64,000 bases of DNA, from positions 7,354,698 through 7,418,697 of the forward strand of contig SSBO01000012.1 of NCBI GenBank assembly GCA_005281725.1. Direction: 5' to 3'. Made by a program: the position numbers and the translations under genes. Position 1 is the first letter of the stretch, and the number at the start of each line of letters is the position of its first letter. Source of the stretch: Wuchereria bancrofti (taxonomy: Eukaryota > Nematoda > Chromadorea > Rhabditida > Onchocercidae). Below, piece after piece: positions 15,914 through 28,969 of the stretch. Below the pieces are notes generated by a model, which did no database searches, was not told where the DNA came from, and saw only the letters and a program-made list of their open reading frames with translations.

Positions 15914-18406
15914 CGAATCCGTTTTTCCAGTGTTTCTAAGGTTTCAATGCAAAAACAGACCGGTGGCAAATATCGTAGAGTTAAGAGATCTGTCTATGCA
16001 AAAGCTTATATTATAAGTGAAGTTTATCGGAGATCAACGAAACCCTTTTATTTGTGAGATTGCTTATATCGTATTTCCTATCGTGGATTTGATATTCATT
16101 AACCCCCATTGTAGGAAAATTATAACTGTGCCTTTATATATCGTTTGTGTTTTGTTTTTGAAATTTATGGTGTGTATTAAAAATTTTTGTCTACTTGCAT
16201 TTCAGTGTATTCATCGATCATGCCATAAAAAATCAGCAATGAGAGGATAGTGTGACAGAATGTACTTTGATTTTTTTTTTATTTATTTGGGACGGTTAAT
16301 GATGATAAATACTGTAATACTGTACAAATTTAGTTGAGATGAAAGACGTTTGCTCAGTTGTTTATGTCCGAGGAATGATTTATATGTTTCAAAAAAAGTT
16401 TACAATTCCCGACATATCTATATGTCCAAAAATTAAAAAAAAAGTGCCTGATTCAAAAATATAAAATATTCAGGCTGAAAGTTACAGAATCTTCCGTTAC
16501 TCATTCCCTTTCATTGCTGCATGTTGAGGTTGAGTGAGTAGCTGTTTTTCACTGAAGTCCGAACTACAGCACTTCATTCCATATAATCTGGTTTTAAAAA
16601 AAGCATTTCTTTCAAGGCAAACAAACCTATGATTTTGCTTTGTGCGTTTTCGAACTATATTCTGGTAGATACTACATGGGAATTATTCGGCAAAATAAGT
16701 GTAAAATATGTAATTGCTTACTGCAAGTATTATCATCCGCGAATGTTACGTGTCCAAAGTTTCATTTGCAACGCATTGTAAAGCATCAAGCGACAATACT
16801 TTAGTCTCACGCTTATTAAAGTGATATTTATTTGAACTAGGGGGACAATTAGCGAAGAACAAGGAAGTAAATGATACTGAAAGAACAAAGTGTAACAGCA
16901 ATTATAGCTTGCAGACTGTAACAGTCTGCGGTAAGAATTTCGTTGAACTGAATTGTTCCGCACCATTTGTCAATATTTTATATAAAAAAAAAAAGAAATT
17001 GAGGAAGTTTACTGATCAAGAGAGCTAGTACACTGTCCGTCTGTTGGAGGCTGATTACATTGATGGCGTGGAATCGATGCCTGTAGTGATAAACATCATT
17101 GCTGCATACTACTCCAGGAAAAAATAGTCTGATTAGCTCGCAGATGAAGATTTAAGGACATATTTAGGGTAGCAAAGAAAAAAAATTAGCTTGAAATAAT
17201 AGGTCTACAATAGCTGCGTTTGGCATAATTCACCATTCTGTTCCATTCAAAGAAATACATGAAAGGCTGAATGACCTCTATGATTCTGACGATGATGCAT
17301 AATAATAATCAATACTTTTTCAATAGTTTTTGGCAGTCATAATACTTTTCAATACTTTTTGGCAGTCATAATAAATGAGAAAGAGTGGTGGAGAAGTGGG
17401 AAAAGCAAATTTGCTTTAGAGGACCAAACCTTTGAAAGTAAATACTGAAATTTGTTTATTGTCATTAAATCAAATAAGAGGTAAAAATGAGTTAGAATTA
17501 AGGGACAGAACTGATGATTATGCATAAAATGTAGTGTTTTCTATACATACAATGCGTTTTATGGCCAGATAAAGCACAAAAATGTTATTAAGAAACAGAG
17601 GTGATTTATTGAAATCTGAGAGTAAAAAGTGATTGGTTAAGGCGACGATGATTGGACAAGAAAGTAATTATGGTAAATGATCGATTAATGTTTGGGTTCA
17701 CGCGCCCAGTTTTATGAAATGTTATAAAGGGCATACATGTCGCATTGCTTACTCTTGCTCTTCTGCTGCGACATTTTTGAGCACATCTTCACCATTTTCA
17801 GTTGAAATTTTAGCTTACAAACATATCTTACCCAAAAGTTTCTGTTCCAAATTAAATGTTGTTTGAGGGAGATTTGAAGACTATTTTGGTGTCATTATTG
17901 CATTAACATTTTAATTTAAAGATGTAGGTCATATTGTATTGTCGAAAACAATTTGAAAATTTAAAATGCTCAAACATAAGTTTATCTGTCAGTAAACTAA
18001 AGCGACTCCTTTTTTCCTGCATGAACCTGTTGGAATTATCTGATGAGAGAGGCGGGAATGATTCAACAAAAAATGAAAAAAGTGGAAGTTGGGGACAAAT
18101 ATTACGGAAGTATATGGCAATTTTTTCATATTTCAATTGCTTACATTGCACTCTTGGTGTGATCTAACTGGCACTTTTTTAATACAAAAGAATGCAAGTA
18201 GTCTTATTAACTCTTTTGAATTCTGTCTAGAATCATTTATTCCCACGTAAGCATGTCGACTTTTTCCAGTGAATCTTGTCATTTATATTTCCTGACCACT
18301 TTTCCACTAATGTTATTGCCCTTTCTTCTTTTTATTTTTCAACGCTGCATAGGTGTTTCACATAAAACTCTGTCTTTTGTTCACTTCATAAAGATTTGAT
18401 TTTCAG
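15914..18406. other. Intergenic region
   Basis: About 2.5 kb between the RCC1-repeat gene and the phosphorylase gene. It is AT-rich, with short open frames lacking splice support and a small tandem duplication near 17316-17372. I recognise no gene or RNA in it; the RCC1 gene's 3' UTR should begin here. Confidence 0.55.
17311..17372. repeat. Short direct duplication
   Basis: The motif TTTTTGGCAGTCATAATA(C/A) with its preceding AATACTTTT(T)CAAT occurs twice in direct orientation about 30 bases apart. It is a local slippage-type duplication without evident function. Confidence 0.7.
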
Positions 18407-18436
18407 GAATAAACGGACTGTCATATTTTTAAGGAA
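18400..18436 (+). promoter_or_regulatory. Probable spliced-leader acceptor and 5' UTR of the phosphorylase gene
   Basis: TTTTCAG ends at 18406, about 30 bases before the ATG at 18437, with no coding exon upstream. This is the nematode acceptor consensus and fits trans-splicing. Inference only. Confidence 0.5.
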
Positions 18437-20103
18437 ATGTCAACATCCGTGCAATTATATGACAATGGCAAGGTTATTAAGTAAGTTCTTAAACATGTAT
18501 GTTTCAGGATTATTTATCAAGACATTTCACGGGAGGGATCTATAAGTGTATGTTTTCTAACAATCAACTATTATTAAATGTCTTGCAGCCCAAAAAGTTA
18601 TGATGATCTGTCTGAAATAGCAAAGTCAATTCTGAAACAGATACAACTGAAAGAGGTACCAAAGATAGGCATCATATGCGGTTCTGGTTTAGGCAGCATT
18701 GCAGACTTTATTGAACAAGCAGAAATATTATCCTACACCAAGATTCCTGGCTTCCCAATCTCACATGGTAAGTAATAAATTTTAAATGGAACTATTTCGA
18801 TCATTTCTATTTAATAATTTCACTAATTTTTTGAACTGCTTGCTTGAAATAAGTTAAAATTACTAGAAAATTGCAGTTATCGGCCACAAAAGTAATTTAG
18901 TGTTCGGTTACATAAACGGAAAATATGTTATTTGTATGCAAGGTAGATTTCATCCATACGAATATGGAATGGACTTGGCACTGGTTAGTCATGTATTTCA
19001 TTATCATTCAAAATGATAAATCTAAAGTTGCAACTTTAAGTATAATTCAACGTATTTTTTGCTATTCAAAATAATCAGAAATGACATTAAAAAAAAGAAG
19101 TCAAAAATAAATAGGAGATGCAAGTTCTGTACAATAAAACCTTGCAGAGTTTAAATGTGACGTTAAATATATTTGTAGTGTGCGATGCCAGTACGAATAT
19201 TACATTTACTGGGAGTGGAAACACTAATTGTATCAAATGCAGCTGGTGGGTTGAACTCCAATTTCAAAGTGGGTGATCTGATGATAATCAAAGACCATAT
19301 ATTTTTCCCTGGCTTAGCTGGATTTTCGCCTTTTGTTGGTTTACATGATCAACGATTTGGCGAACGTTTTGTTTCCCTTCATGAAGCTTACGATTCGAAA
19401 CTCAGGTTCTTATTTTGATTTTCATTTCATACCTTTTATTGTGCCACATTTTATGCAGACGTTGCAGTATAAAGGTTTGTTGCCATGAAGTGCAGTTATA
19501 TAAACACGAATGTAAAAAGACGTCTTTTTTAGAAAATTAGCTATAGAAGTGGCTAAACGACAAAAAATACGAATTCATGAAGGTGTTTATGCAATGAATG
19601 GAGGTCCGCAATTTGAATCTCCTGCCGAGTTACGGATGTTGAAGATGTTAGGAACAGATGCTATTGGTAGGTATCTTCTATGTTATCTTTCCACCTTAAA
19701 GGTAATTTAGAAGCTTTTAAAACAGGTAAATGACATTACTTTCTTTTAGGAATGTCAACATGCCATGAGGTAGCTGTTGCATGTCAAATGGGAATGCGAG
19801 TTTTCGGCTGTTCACTTATTACTAATATGTTTGTTTATAATATGTCATCATAAACAGGAAGTTTCATCTAAGCAAATATTTCACCTTATTGAAAGCTAAG
19901 GCAAAAGTTTTTGTCTGTTAACAGCAGTGGTTTTAAATGAAGGCTTCCTTGTAAAAAAAGGAGTATTAAATGAAGCAATTTGCAGAGCAAACCTAGATCC
20001 TAAGAATGCAGTTATGGTGACGCATGAGGAAGTGCTGAAAACGGGAGAGGAAGCACAGGAGAGAACCTGCAGTTTCATTTCTGAAATTGTCAAAAATTTA
20101 TGA
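18437..20103 (+). CDS. pnp-1: Purine nucleoside phosphorylase
   Basis: Seven exons give a complete 295-residue enzyme: 18437-18480, 18589-18767, 18877-18983, 19179-19405, 19533-19666, 19750-19828 and 19986-20103. It cleaves purine ribonucleosides with phosphate to base plus ribose-1-phosphate, in cytosolic purine salvage. Motifs in order: GSGLG (46-50), GRFHPYE (97-103), NAAGGLN (130-136), NGGPQFES (208-215, Glu214 matching human Glu201), GMST (231-234), SLITN (to Asn256, matching human Asn243) and THEEVL (His270, matching human His257). These are the phosphate-, ribose- and base-binding elements of the trimeric PNP family; human PNP has 289 residues. The last intron ends at TTTGCAG before 19986. 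An apparently open stretch at 19923-19985 upstream of that acceptor is in frame with the last exon but does not join in phase and is taken as intron. Confidence 0.94.
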
Positions 20104-23100
20104 TTTATTTCATGGAATACCCTTGAAACCAGCTCATTGATTTTAAATAGAAGAGAACCATTCTTCATGTTCTCAGAAGCTTACGGCTATCACTTTTTAG
20201 TTGAACTTTTAGCGAAAACGACTTAATGAATTAACTACTGAAAAGTTGCGATATCAGTAGCAACATGGCAGAAATTTTAAAACTCAATATGAAAGTCTCG
20301 TTGCCCACCCTTTTTTCATACAGAACTTTTGGACCGTAGCGGTAATCATTTGTTAATACTTTTAGAGATAGAGATATAACTCTTTGCACTTTAAAGCTAC
20401 TTTCGCTACACATCTGTTAGATTAGCATATAAGGTACATTTCGCTACAATTCGGCTGTTTTATATATTATAACCTATTATGACTGTATGACTTTCAAAAA
20501 AAAGTTTCAGCCATTCAGACTTTATCCTTATCTTTTTTAAATTACTTTCCATAACTTTTTTAAATTACTTTCCATAAAAAACATAACAAATATGTTTCTG
20601 ATACTGAAATGATTGTAATATGAAAGTGGCATCGTAAAACCGAAAACACGTGAATCTTGTACAGATCCGTTTCTTTCTTTACTGGAAGCGATACATGACG
20701 GTGTTACTAAAAGAATCAGCAATATTTTGTTGAAGGTTTAGATTTTGGTTCCAGACCCTTCATTATTGTTTTCGAGGCACAAGACGAATCAAGAGTGTGA
20801 AAAATAAAGATGATAAGTATTTAACAAGCAAGTGCAGATCCAAAAGTTGGAAATGCCGAAACAATTGTTGCAGAACAAATTGGCTTATTATATGTCTAAA
20901 TAGTCCAATATAAGCTTAAAAAAATTTGGTTTTGCTTTAGTTCCCATCGTTTCAGTGACCAAAAAGGGGATCAATGAGAAGAGGTTTTTAGGGCTTCTCT
21001 GGTAACTGATGTATAAGAACTAACATTGATTGTTAATTTCGACGAATTGTTTAATCAACGTTATCTGTTGTGCTTTTACATGTTCTTATACGTCATATGT
21101 TGCGACTTATTCAGCGTTATGCGACTTATTGCTGCTGTACTGAGTTAAGATAACAAGTCGATATCATTGGATCTGCAATTTGGCGTCACTTTTGAAATTC
21201 AAACCAGGTACTGAAAGTGTTATAGTACTGATGGAAGAGTTTATCACTAAACAACAAACCATAAGCCATTTTTGTTATGAAAATTCGTATTTAATAGTAA
21301 ATAATGATAAATTCTTCATATTGCAAATGCTATGATAACTACTGACTTAGTTTGATTAATTTGATCTAACAGTCGGTCGGTCAGTAAAGGGAATGAAATA
21401 ATAAACAGCTTGGTTGATGAAAAACAACGAAAGAAATCTAGAAATGCTAAGCGAAGTTACATTCCAAGTGAATGTGGCACGGATGGAGTTGTGTGGTGTA
21501 GAGAAGGGAATAGCGATTAGTACTGCAGCAACGGCTTTATGTTTTGAATAACGGCAGGATGGATACAGTGGTTAGTATCTGACAAATTCCTGAAGATATG
21601 TGTTACAGCGCACAACTGCTCCAACTTGTCATACAACACCTACTTCCCGTCGCATACTCCTAACACTCTAATCAAGTTAAACATCCCTCCTCACACCTTC
21701 CACTTAGGTAGCCACAACTTCTGAGACTAATCTCCATCTTTCACATTTACAGTTATCACATCCGCTCACTAAGCACGTTCTATCTGGTCGATACATTGCG
21801 CAACTTATTAATCCTGTTATCAACTCACCGTTGTTGGATTCCAGTTTCCCTCATCCCATTATCCACTTTTTCTCACTTTCAAGCCTGAAATCACCGTTAT
21901 TTAATTTATCTCTTCTTTCTTCTTCAAGCTGATTTGAGCCTGAATGCATGTCATGGTGATTCTTGTTATACCTGACACATTCCCATATTTGACTTCCTTT
22001 TACCTTATTTTAGAACAATATTTTAATAAAATATATTAAGTTTTATGTAAGCTGGAATATTTTTGTACCTTAACTTTCCGTGATCTTTTTGCTGCTTAGC
22101 CCTATTTAAAAATAGCTGAGGAATAAAAAATTTGTTAAAAAAGCTATCGAAATTAAATTCAGATAGGAAATGAGTGGTGTTACAGAACATGCTGAAGCGG
22201 TCTAAATTTGGATAGCAATGACATTTTATACCGGAAAACAGTAAATTTTAAAAAAGTTTTAATTTCAAAAAAGAAGCGTCTCTGGATTCAAAAGATGAAA
22301 GCTGTGGAGAAAGAGGTGGAACAAACTTGTCGTTTGTCTTACTGCTTCGATCTAAAATTATATACTTACTTATAATATGATGATGAGCTTTGTTTTCTCA
22401 GTTTTTCTGTAGAAACGAACCTCATAAATGTTGATTTTAGTTGCAGCTTTTCTGTTTTATATCTGAAAATATAATGTTGAGAATTAAACATTGTAGAATA
22501 AGTGTTAAGTGATTCGATAATTAGATTTCAGCTAAAATACAAGACTTTCGTCATTTCTTTTGTGCCAAAATATCACGATTAGAAGTCACCAGCAACAATA
22601 TATTGATATCTTTCTGAATACATGATGTCCTAAATTGCAAGTCAATCCGCGGTAATTTAATTTGGGTACGTGGAAAACATTGATGACCCTTTAGCTCTCA
22701 ATATCAGTTGTGTTCCTTCACATTTTTCAAAATTTTTGCTTTGAGCTTTTGCAACAGAACTGCATTCTATTACACTTGAAAGCCGAACAGTTGTTTTATT
22801 CTGTTTCATATGTTCGATCACGTTCCTATCTTGAAAAGCAATCAAATCAATTTGATTATTACCATCAACTTCATGAATATCTTTAATCCAAAATCTTTCC
22901 ATTCTATTCTCATTATGTTGCTACCTTACGTTGAGTGGTCCGGCTTTGCTATTTTGTATGATGCGACATTATTCAATACAAAAATTTGAAGTTATTGAAG
23001 TGATTTGACTATCTCTTCCAAACCGCAGGTGATAGGCAACTTTTGCAAAAAGCTCTTTATGCATAGGTTGAATTAGTTTTTGTGCACTTTACAGCATTTA

Positions 23101-23498
23101 TTCTAAAATTGATAAAACGAGATTATTTGTGCTGTTAAACACACGGCGTTTTTTTATTTATTGTTGTCTATATCAACATATTTTTAGAATATAGCGTTAA
23201 AAGAATGTAAAGACATTTTAGTAAGACGAGTGAGGTATGCTTTATTAAATAAGCTTTTATTCATTGGAAATTTTTCCTTTATTTCTTTCATTCACTGATT
23301 TTTGAATTACGGGAAACGTTATTAAAATATTTCTCACAGCTCGCGAATTTCAAACAGTGAGTTTAATTTTTATGTCACTGGCAAATTCTGAACTTTACGA
23401 GCTCACTTAAAGCAAAAATTTATTCATGTTAAATCATATATCAATCATCGTTTTATTGCTTTTTGATGACCATGTTACATAACGTATTTTTAAATGCA
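20104..23498. other. Intergenic region
   Basis: About 3.4 kb between the phosphorylase and kinase genes. It holds a 24-bp tandem duplication near 20532-20578 and a short plus-strand open stretch at 21371-21522 that reads like a coding exon (see findings). Nothing else is recognisable. Confidence 0.5.
20532..20578. repeat. 24-bp tandem duplication
   Basis: CTTTTTTAAATTACTTTCCATAA is repeated in tandem almost perfectly. It is a simple local duplication in AT-rich DNA. Confidence 0.8.
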
Positions 23499-23508
23499 GT
23501 TGACAACG
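23490..23508 (+). promoter_or_regulatory. Probable spliced-leader acceptor for the kinase gene
   Basis: TTTTTAAATGCAG ends at 23499, nine bases before the ATG at 23509. No upstream coding exon was found in phase, so this may be the trans-splice acceptor. The start would be wrong if further N-terminal exons exist upstream. Confidence 0.45.
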
Positions 23509-26500
23509 ATGGTTATTTTCACAGCCTTACCACCTGGTACTAGCAGCGATGAAGGTCGTATATTAGTTGACGAGTCGGACTATCAAGGAGGTTAGTTTAG
23601 AAGATCTTATTTTCCATTTCTTCTAGTTTATTTTACTCAAATATTAACTATATATTCTTGATAAGCTAAAGGCATAATACTATGTGACTGTCATTCGTCG
23701 TACCAAACTCATACCATTTTGTGAAATTTATCAAGTCCCCTTCAATTTTATTGTAGTGGATGATGAACAGCTTCCATTTGAAATCAAGGACATTGTTCGG
23801 ATACGAGCCAATGAAAAGTTTTCAAAATATTACGACTGCATGAATGAAATTGGAGAGTTAATATTTTTTCGATATATTGTAACATTAGAGTGTAGTGCTA
23901 GGTTGTATTGCACTGATTCTGTGTTTTGTATTTATTGTGGATATTCTAAACGTTGCAAATAATGTTGCAAATATTACGCCTCAAGATGCTTCATCAAATG
24001 AGCATTTGTTCAGGGGAAAGTTTGGAAAAGTATATCGATGTCGTGAAAAAGCAACAGGATTTGAGCTTGCAGCAAAACGTATTAAAATAAAACGTGAAAC
24101 GGATCGAGAGAAAGTGGAACGAGAGGTTTGTTGTAATAATGATGGATGGTAAATTAAGTAAGTTAAGTTTTAAAATGCTAAGCCTTTCCTTATCGGTTGA
24201 TTTATAAAACAATTTAGGTAGCCATTATGACGAAGTTGAGACATCCCAGAATAGCGCAAATTTACGATGCTTTTGCTACACCTGAGAACGATGTTGTACT
24301 GATTATGGAAATGTAAGTTTGTCGATATTACTGATCATCATCTTGCTTCATTCTCCATTCTCATAACTCGTAGTAATGTGTATGAATTTAGAGTGAGCGG
24401 CGGTGAACTATTTGACCGAGTTGTTGATGAGAACTATATTCTAACAGAGCTGGCGGTTGTAATGATTATTTGTCAGCTATGTGAAGCAATTAGTTATATT
24501 CATAGCAAAAATATTGTTCATCTGGACATAAAGGTTATTTCTAGTTTCATTAGCTATGTATGATCAATTGACAAATTTTCATTGCCGTCTGATTGAAAAT
24601 GCCATGCAAAATTTCAGGTTTCATCTTACATTTGAGATATTTAGCATCGTCAATAAAGGTTTATAACCGTAATGATCTTGACTTCATTATGACACTCCAT
24701 ATGATGAAAATTCCATATTCAGAACTAGTCTTTGGTTATGATAAGAAATACAAATAAGAAATATTTGTCATACTTGCTAAATATTTAATGTCTGATATCT
24801 GTTAATAGCAAACAGTATTTTTAGCCGGAAAATATTATGTGTGTTTCGCAAACGGGTAACCGCATAAAAATCATTGATTTTGGCCTCGCTCAGTTTTATG
24901 ACGGTTCGTCGAATCTATTATTTATGGCTGGGACTCCGGAATTTGTTGCTCCGGAAGTGATCAAATTTGAGCCTATCGATTTCTATACCGACATGTGGAG
25001 CATTGGCGTCATCACTTATATTCTGTTAGATCGAAATGTTGCTCATCATAGCCTAGCATATGTGTTGAAACGCTCTTGAGATTATACTTTTCATTATTTG
25101 TTGAGTAATATGATATCAGAGCACTTTAAATTCTTGGAAGACCAAAAGAATTGATATCTAGTTTTTTAACTGGTACCAAACAAAGGTATTGCAGATTGTC
25201 AGGGATCTCACCATTTTTGGGCGAAACTCTAGGTGACACTTATGTAGCTGTTGAAAAAGGAGAATGGGAGTTCGACGATGAAGCATTCGAAGGAATTTCC
25301 GATGCTGCCAAAGACTTCATATCCAAACTTCTTATAATGGACCAGAAGTTTGTTTTGGTTTTTATTCTCTTTTTTTGGAGTTAGGGAATTATTAAATGTT
25401 GCTTTAAAAATGACCTGCAATGTTCTTTATTTATATTTAAATATAACAACAGGCAAAGGATGCTTCCGGAGGATTGTTTAAATCATCCATGGATTGTTGA
25501 CAGTCGAACAAAAGCAGCAAATGATCTGTTATTAAATCAACTGAACGGTAGTACTCCGCTATCGAAGGAAGGGTTGAAGTCATATCTCAGAAATAAACGT
25601 TTTAGGGTAAGCAACAATTATTTCCGTTTGATATTTTATTTGCTGAGAAAGGATTCAAAAAAGTATTGAAATGAAATGTTGCTACTATCTGAACCATGCA
25701 AAAATCTGACAGTGAGTGATGATAATGAAGGGCTGGTTATCTAGAAATATTTCATCTTCCACCCGAGATAAAATTCTGTTGTTATGAGGAAGGAATTCGA
25801 CTTCCATACCTTTCAACTTCATGATATTCCAAAAACTGCTTGAATTAGTCGAAATAGCATCCTTCCTTTAAACTTTTTGTCAAGCACCTCTTACTTCATC
25901 TGAATGAAATACATATTTTATTTTGCAAGTTCATTTTACTCGATCATAAAGAAATCAAAAGATTTTTTACTTTATTTTTTGTTGACTCTTTATCAGTATT
26001 TTAAGCCATTGAATTTGGATAAGAAGATGGCAATCTTCACAGGACATCTAGTTAATCTATTTATTTGTTGCTGTGATATTTTTAGAAAGCAACTTGGGCG
26101 TTGGTTTTTTTGATTCGATTCAAACGACAAACACTGATGAACTTCGGGGGACGGGAAGTTCCTTCTGCCATCTCCGAAATATATGACAGTCTTCCTGTTT
26201 CCATAGGAAAGATTATGGAAAGCTGTGCGAAAGCAGAAGTTAGCGCTTCCGTATCAGCAGAACCGGCAGAGGATGGTGAAAAATCTGAGAAAGTGTTAAC
26301 TGACATTTCTGCTACAGAGAGAGAGGCTTTTGATACTTCCAGAGTAGAGTCAGTAATTGCAACAAAACATCTAGAGGTAAACTTTTAGTTTTTTTTTTTT
26401 TCAAAAAAATATATTTTGAGAGCTTCTCAACAAGTGATCAAAAAGATTATTTACAGGAAAAGAAGTTAAGCAGCGAGATTCCGAAGAAGAAACCAAAACC

Positions 26501-28969
26501 AAATACAACTGATGAGGGAAGGAAAAAGCCAAAACCAAATGATGAGGGAAAGATGAAAAAAGAAGCAAAGAAGCATAAAGAGAAAAACTGTGAGAAATCA
26601 GACGAAATATCTTGTAAGCCAAAAAAGCTTTCCAAGCACTTAAAAACTGCATCGGGCGGATTACAAGGGCAAATGAAAAAGTCCACTGAGACAATTTCTA
26701 AATGCGGCGAAGTAAGTAATTCAAAAAAATTTATTTCAGCGATGTGCGAAGTATGCATCACATTAGAAACAACCAAGTCTGCTACTTCTTTTACCGAATT
26801 TCCAAAACCTATATATGCTGTGGAAAGTGCTCACATACGTCCTCTGATTTCCGAATTAGTTCATACAATTAAAAATGAGGTGGAAATGAAGGAGAGACCG
26901 AAAAAATATTGTGTTTTTTCTGCTAATCGAACAACGCAAGAATCTACACGCCATAACGGTTCAGTAAATAAGCTTAGTGAAATCAATAAAAAAGGCAGTT
27001 CTGTAGCTGCTATACTGTCAATGTTCACTGAAAAAGCTGAACAGGAAAGAAGGCGTTTCGAACGTCGACCTTCGCGTCCAGTAAGAACGTTTAGAGACGT
27101 GGAAAAATCTTCATCCAGAAAATCATCATTTGTTGTAGCTCATGAAAATGATGCCAGCTGTGTAAAACTTTTTCGAGCACCGGAAGAGGAAAAAAAACGA
27201 ATGGAAAATTTGATTGAACTTCATCGACGTGGTTCTGTAGATCGAAAGCAAGTTGACACGAAAGAAATTGCAGCTGTGAAGCAAGAAGAGGACAGTAAAG
27301 GCTTTCCAGGTCAAAGAGTAAATATGGCCGAACAAGATAAAGTGGAAATAGAAAAAATGAACTTAACAGGAAAAAAAATGAAAATAAATCCTGCATTAAA
27401 AAGTAAGGAGGAGACAGAATTGTCAAGGAAAAAGGTCACTGCCTCAGATTTATCGCCTTCAGAATTAAGCGCCGTCAAAAAATCTGATCAGATCCATGAA
27501 GAGCGAAGTACGGACGCCATGATAATGGCAAAAACTAGTCGTGTGCGAAATGAAACAAAGCAGAAAAAACATATGACGGAATTTACAACTAATCAGGAAA
27601 CGGCGGAAGGAATTGAAGAGCCAGCGGAAAATGTTACTCTGATTGAGGCGGTACAAATTCGGGCTTTATTGACACCACATCAGAAGGTGGTAACTCAGGA
27701 TGATTCCAATTTTTCTAGTAGAGGAGCAAAAAGCTGGATGAATCTGAATGGATCACAGAATGATTCTTCATTGAATTCCTTAAGTACCACACTAAAACAG
27801 CCGAAAAATAAAAACTGTAATAGTGATAAACAAATTGTAGTTGTCAATGAAAAGGAAGCTTTATCTCCGCAGCCACATCTTTCAGAAGGAAGATGTACTA
27901 CAAAGAAAGAAGTTAAAAACCAAAATGTGCCTAAGCGAAGGAAAAAGAAGATTGAAATTGTTGACAGGAATCCTGACATAAACGATGCTATACAGAACTT
28001 GGTTCAATCAAAAAAAACTGAAGAGCTTATTGAACATCGAGATCTTTCGGATGAAAAAAAAGTGAAAGGAAGCGCTGGAAAATTGAAGAAAGACACAGCC
28101 TTAACGGAATTGGTCGTAACATCTGGCAGCTCTCACTTACTACGCAAAGCAAAGCAAATGAAATCGGTAGAAGAAAACAAAAGCAAGATTCAAGATAGAG
28201 CATTGCAATCGATTCAGGATACTGTCTCAAGTATTGAGAAGTCAGTACGAGCTTTTCCCAGCTCCAGAACTCGAACACATGACACAGTAAAACGAAAAGT
28301 TCCTCAAAAAAATAGTTGCTCTGAAAATTTGTTGATAAGAATAAAATCAGAAATCAATTTGGCAGAAGATAAAGAGAAAATGAGATCGACACGTACATGC
28401 CGAAAAGCCGTTGATGATCAAGCAGTTTTCGCCAACCAAAAGGATAGATCTCAGCATAACATTTCGGTTCGTTCCTTTCGCTGGTTCTTTGTTCATTGGT
28501 TCCGAAGCAAACAAGATTTTTTACCTTTATATATCGATGCTATTAGATAAATAACTCTAAATAATCAGTCTATGTTTCTGGATAGTATGCCACTCATTCT
28601 TCTGATAATATGAAACTGATTATTTTGTTTGTAATATGTGTATTTAATTTTGTGCTTTCATTAACTTCTGAAAAAAAAATACTTATTTGTCAAAATAATA
28701 TGGATATATCGGTTTGTTTTATTGCTGTTTCCCCCTGCAATACCATAAATTAAATACCATTACAGATAGCCGACTTAAAAAACCAAGAGAACTTCAGTTT
28801 TGGTTGGCTTAAACTGCAATTAGAAACACGAGTGAATAAAGAAAAAAAAGTTCGAATGGGATGGCGATATCGTCGTGATTTAGAAATTTCACCAATTCAG
28901 TCTGGAAATGCTAAAAAGGCTCTAAATATATGGAAAACAATGGAGCAAAGTAGTACTGCCAAAATTTGA
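23509..28969 (+). CDS. MLCK-like Ser/Thr kinase with long basic tail
   Basis: Eleven exons join in phase to about 1180 residues: 23509-23590, 23757-23856, 24014-24125, 24218-24312, 24392-24533, 24825-25024, 25195-25347, 25453-25606, 26086-26376, 26457-28466 and 28766-28969. The kinase domain spans about 50-310: glycine loop GEGKFG (60-65), Lys82 in LAAKRIK, MVSGGELF-type hinge (IVSGGELFDRV), HLDIKPEN (173-180) with HLD rather than HRD, DFGLAQFYDG (from 195), GTPEFVAPEVI and DMWSIGV. These place it with myosin light chain/titin-type CAMK kinases. After it, LRNKRFRKATWALVFLIRFK (339-358) looks like the autoregulatory calmodulin-binding helix. Residues 360-1113 are Lys/Glu/Ser-rich and low complexity; the last exon has WLKLQLETRV and MGWRYRRDLE. 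No Ig or Fn3 domain is present, unlike twitchin or vertebrate MLCK. Reading through the last donor would stop at 28550 instead. Confidence 0.86.

Noticed and set aside
26401..28278. Minus-strand Phe/Leu-rich frames
   Set aside because: They are antisense to the Lys/Glu-rich kinase tail exon.
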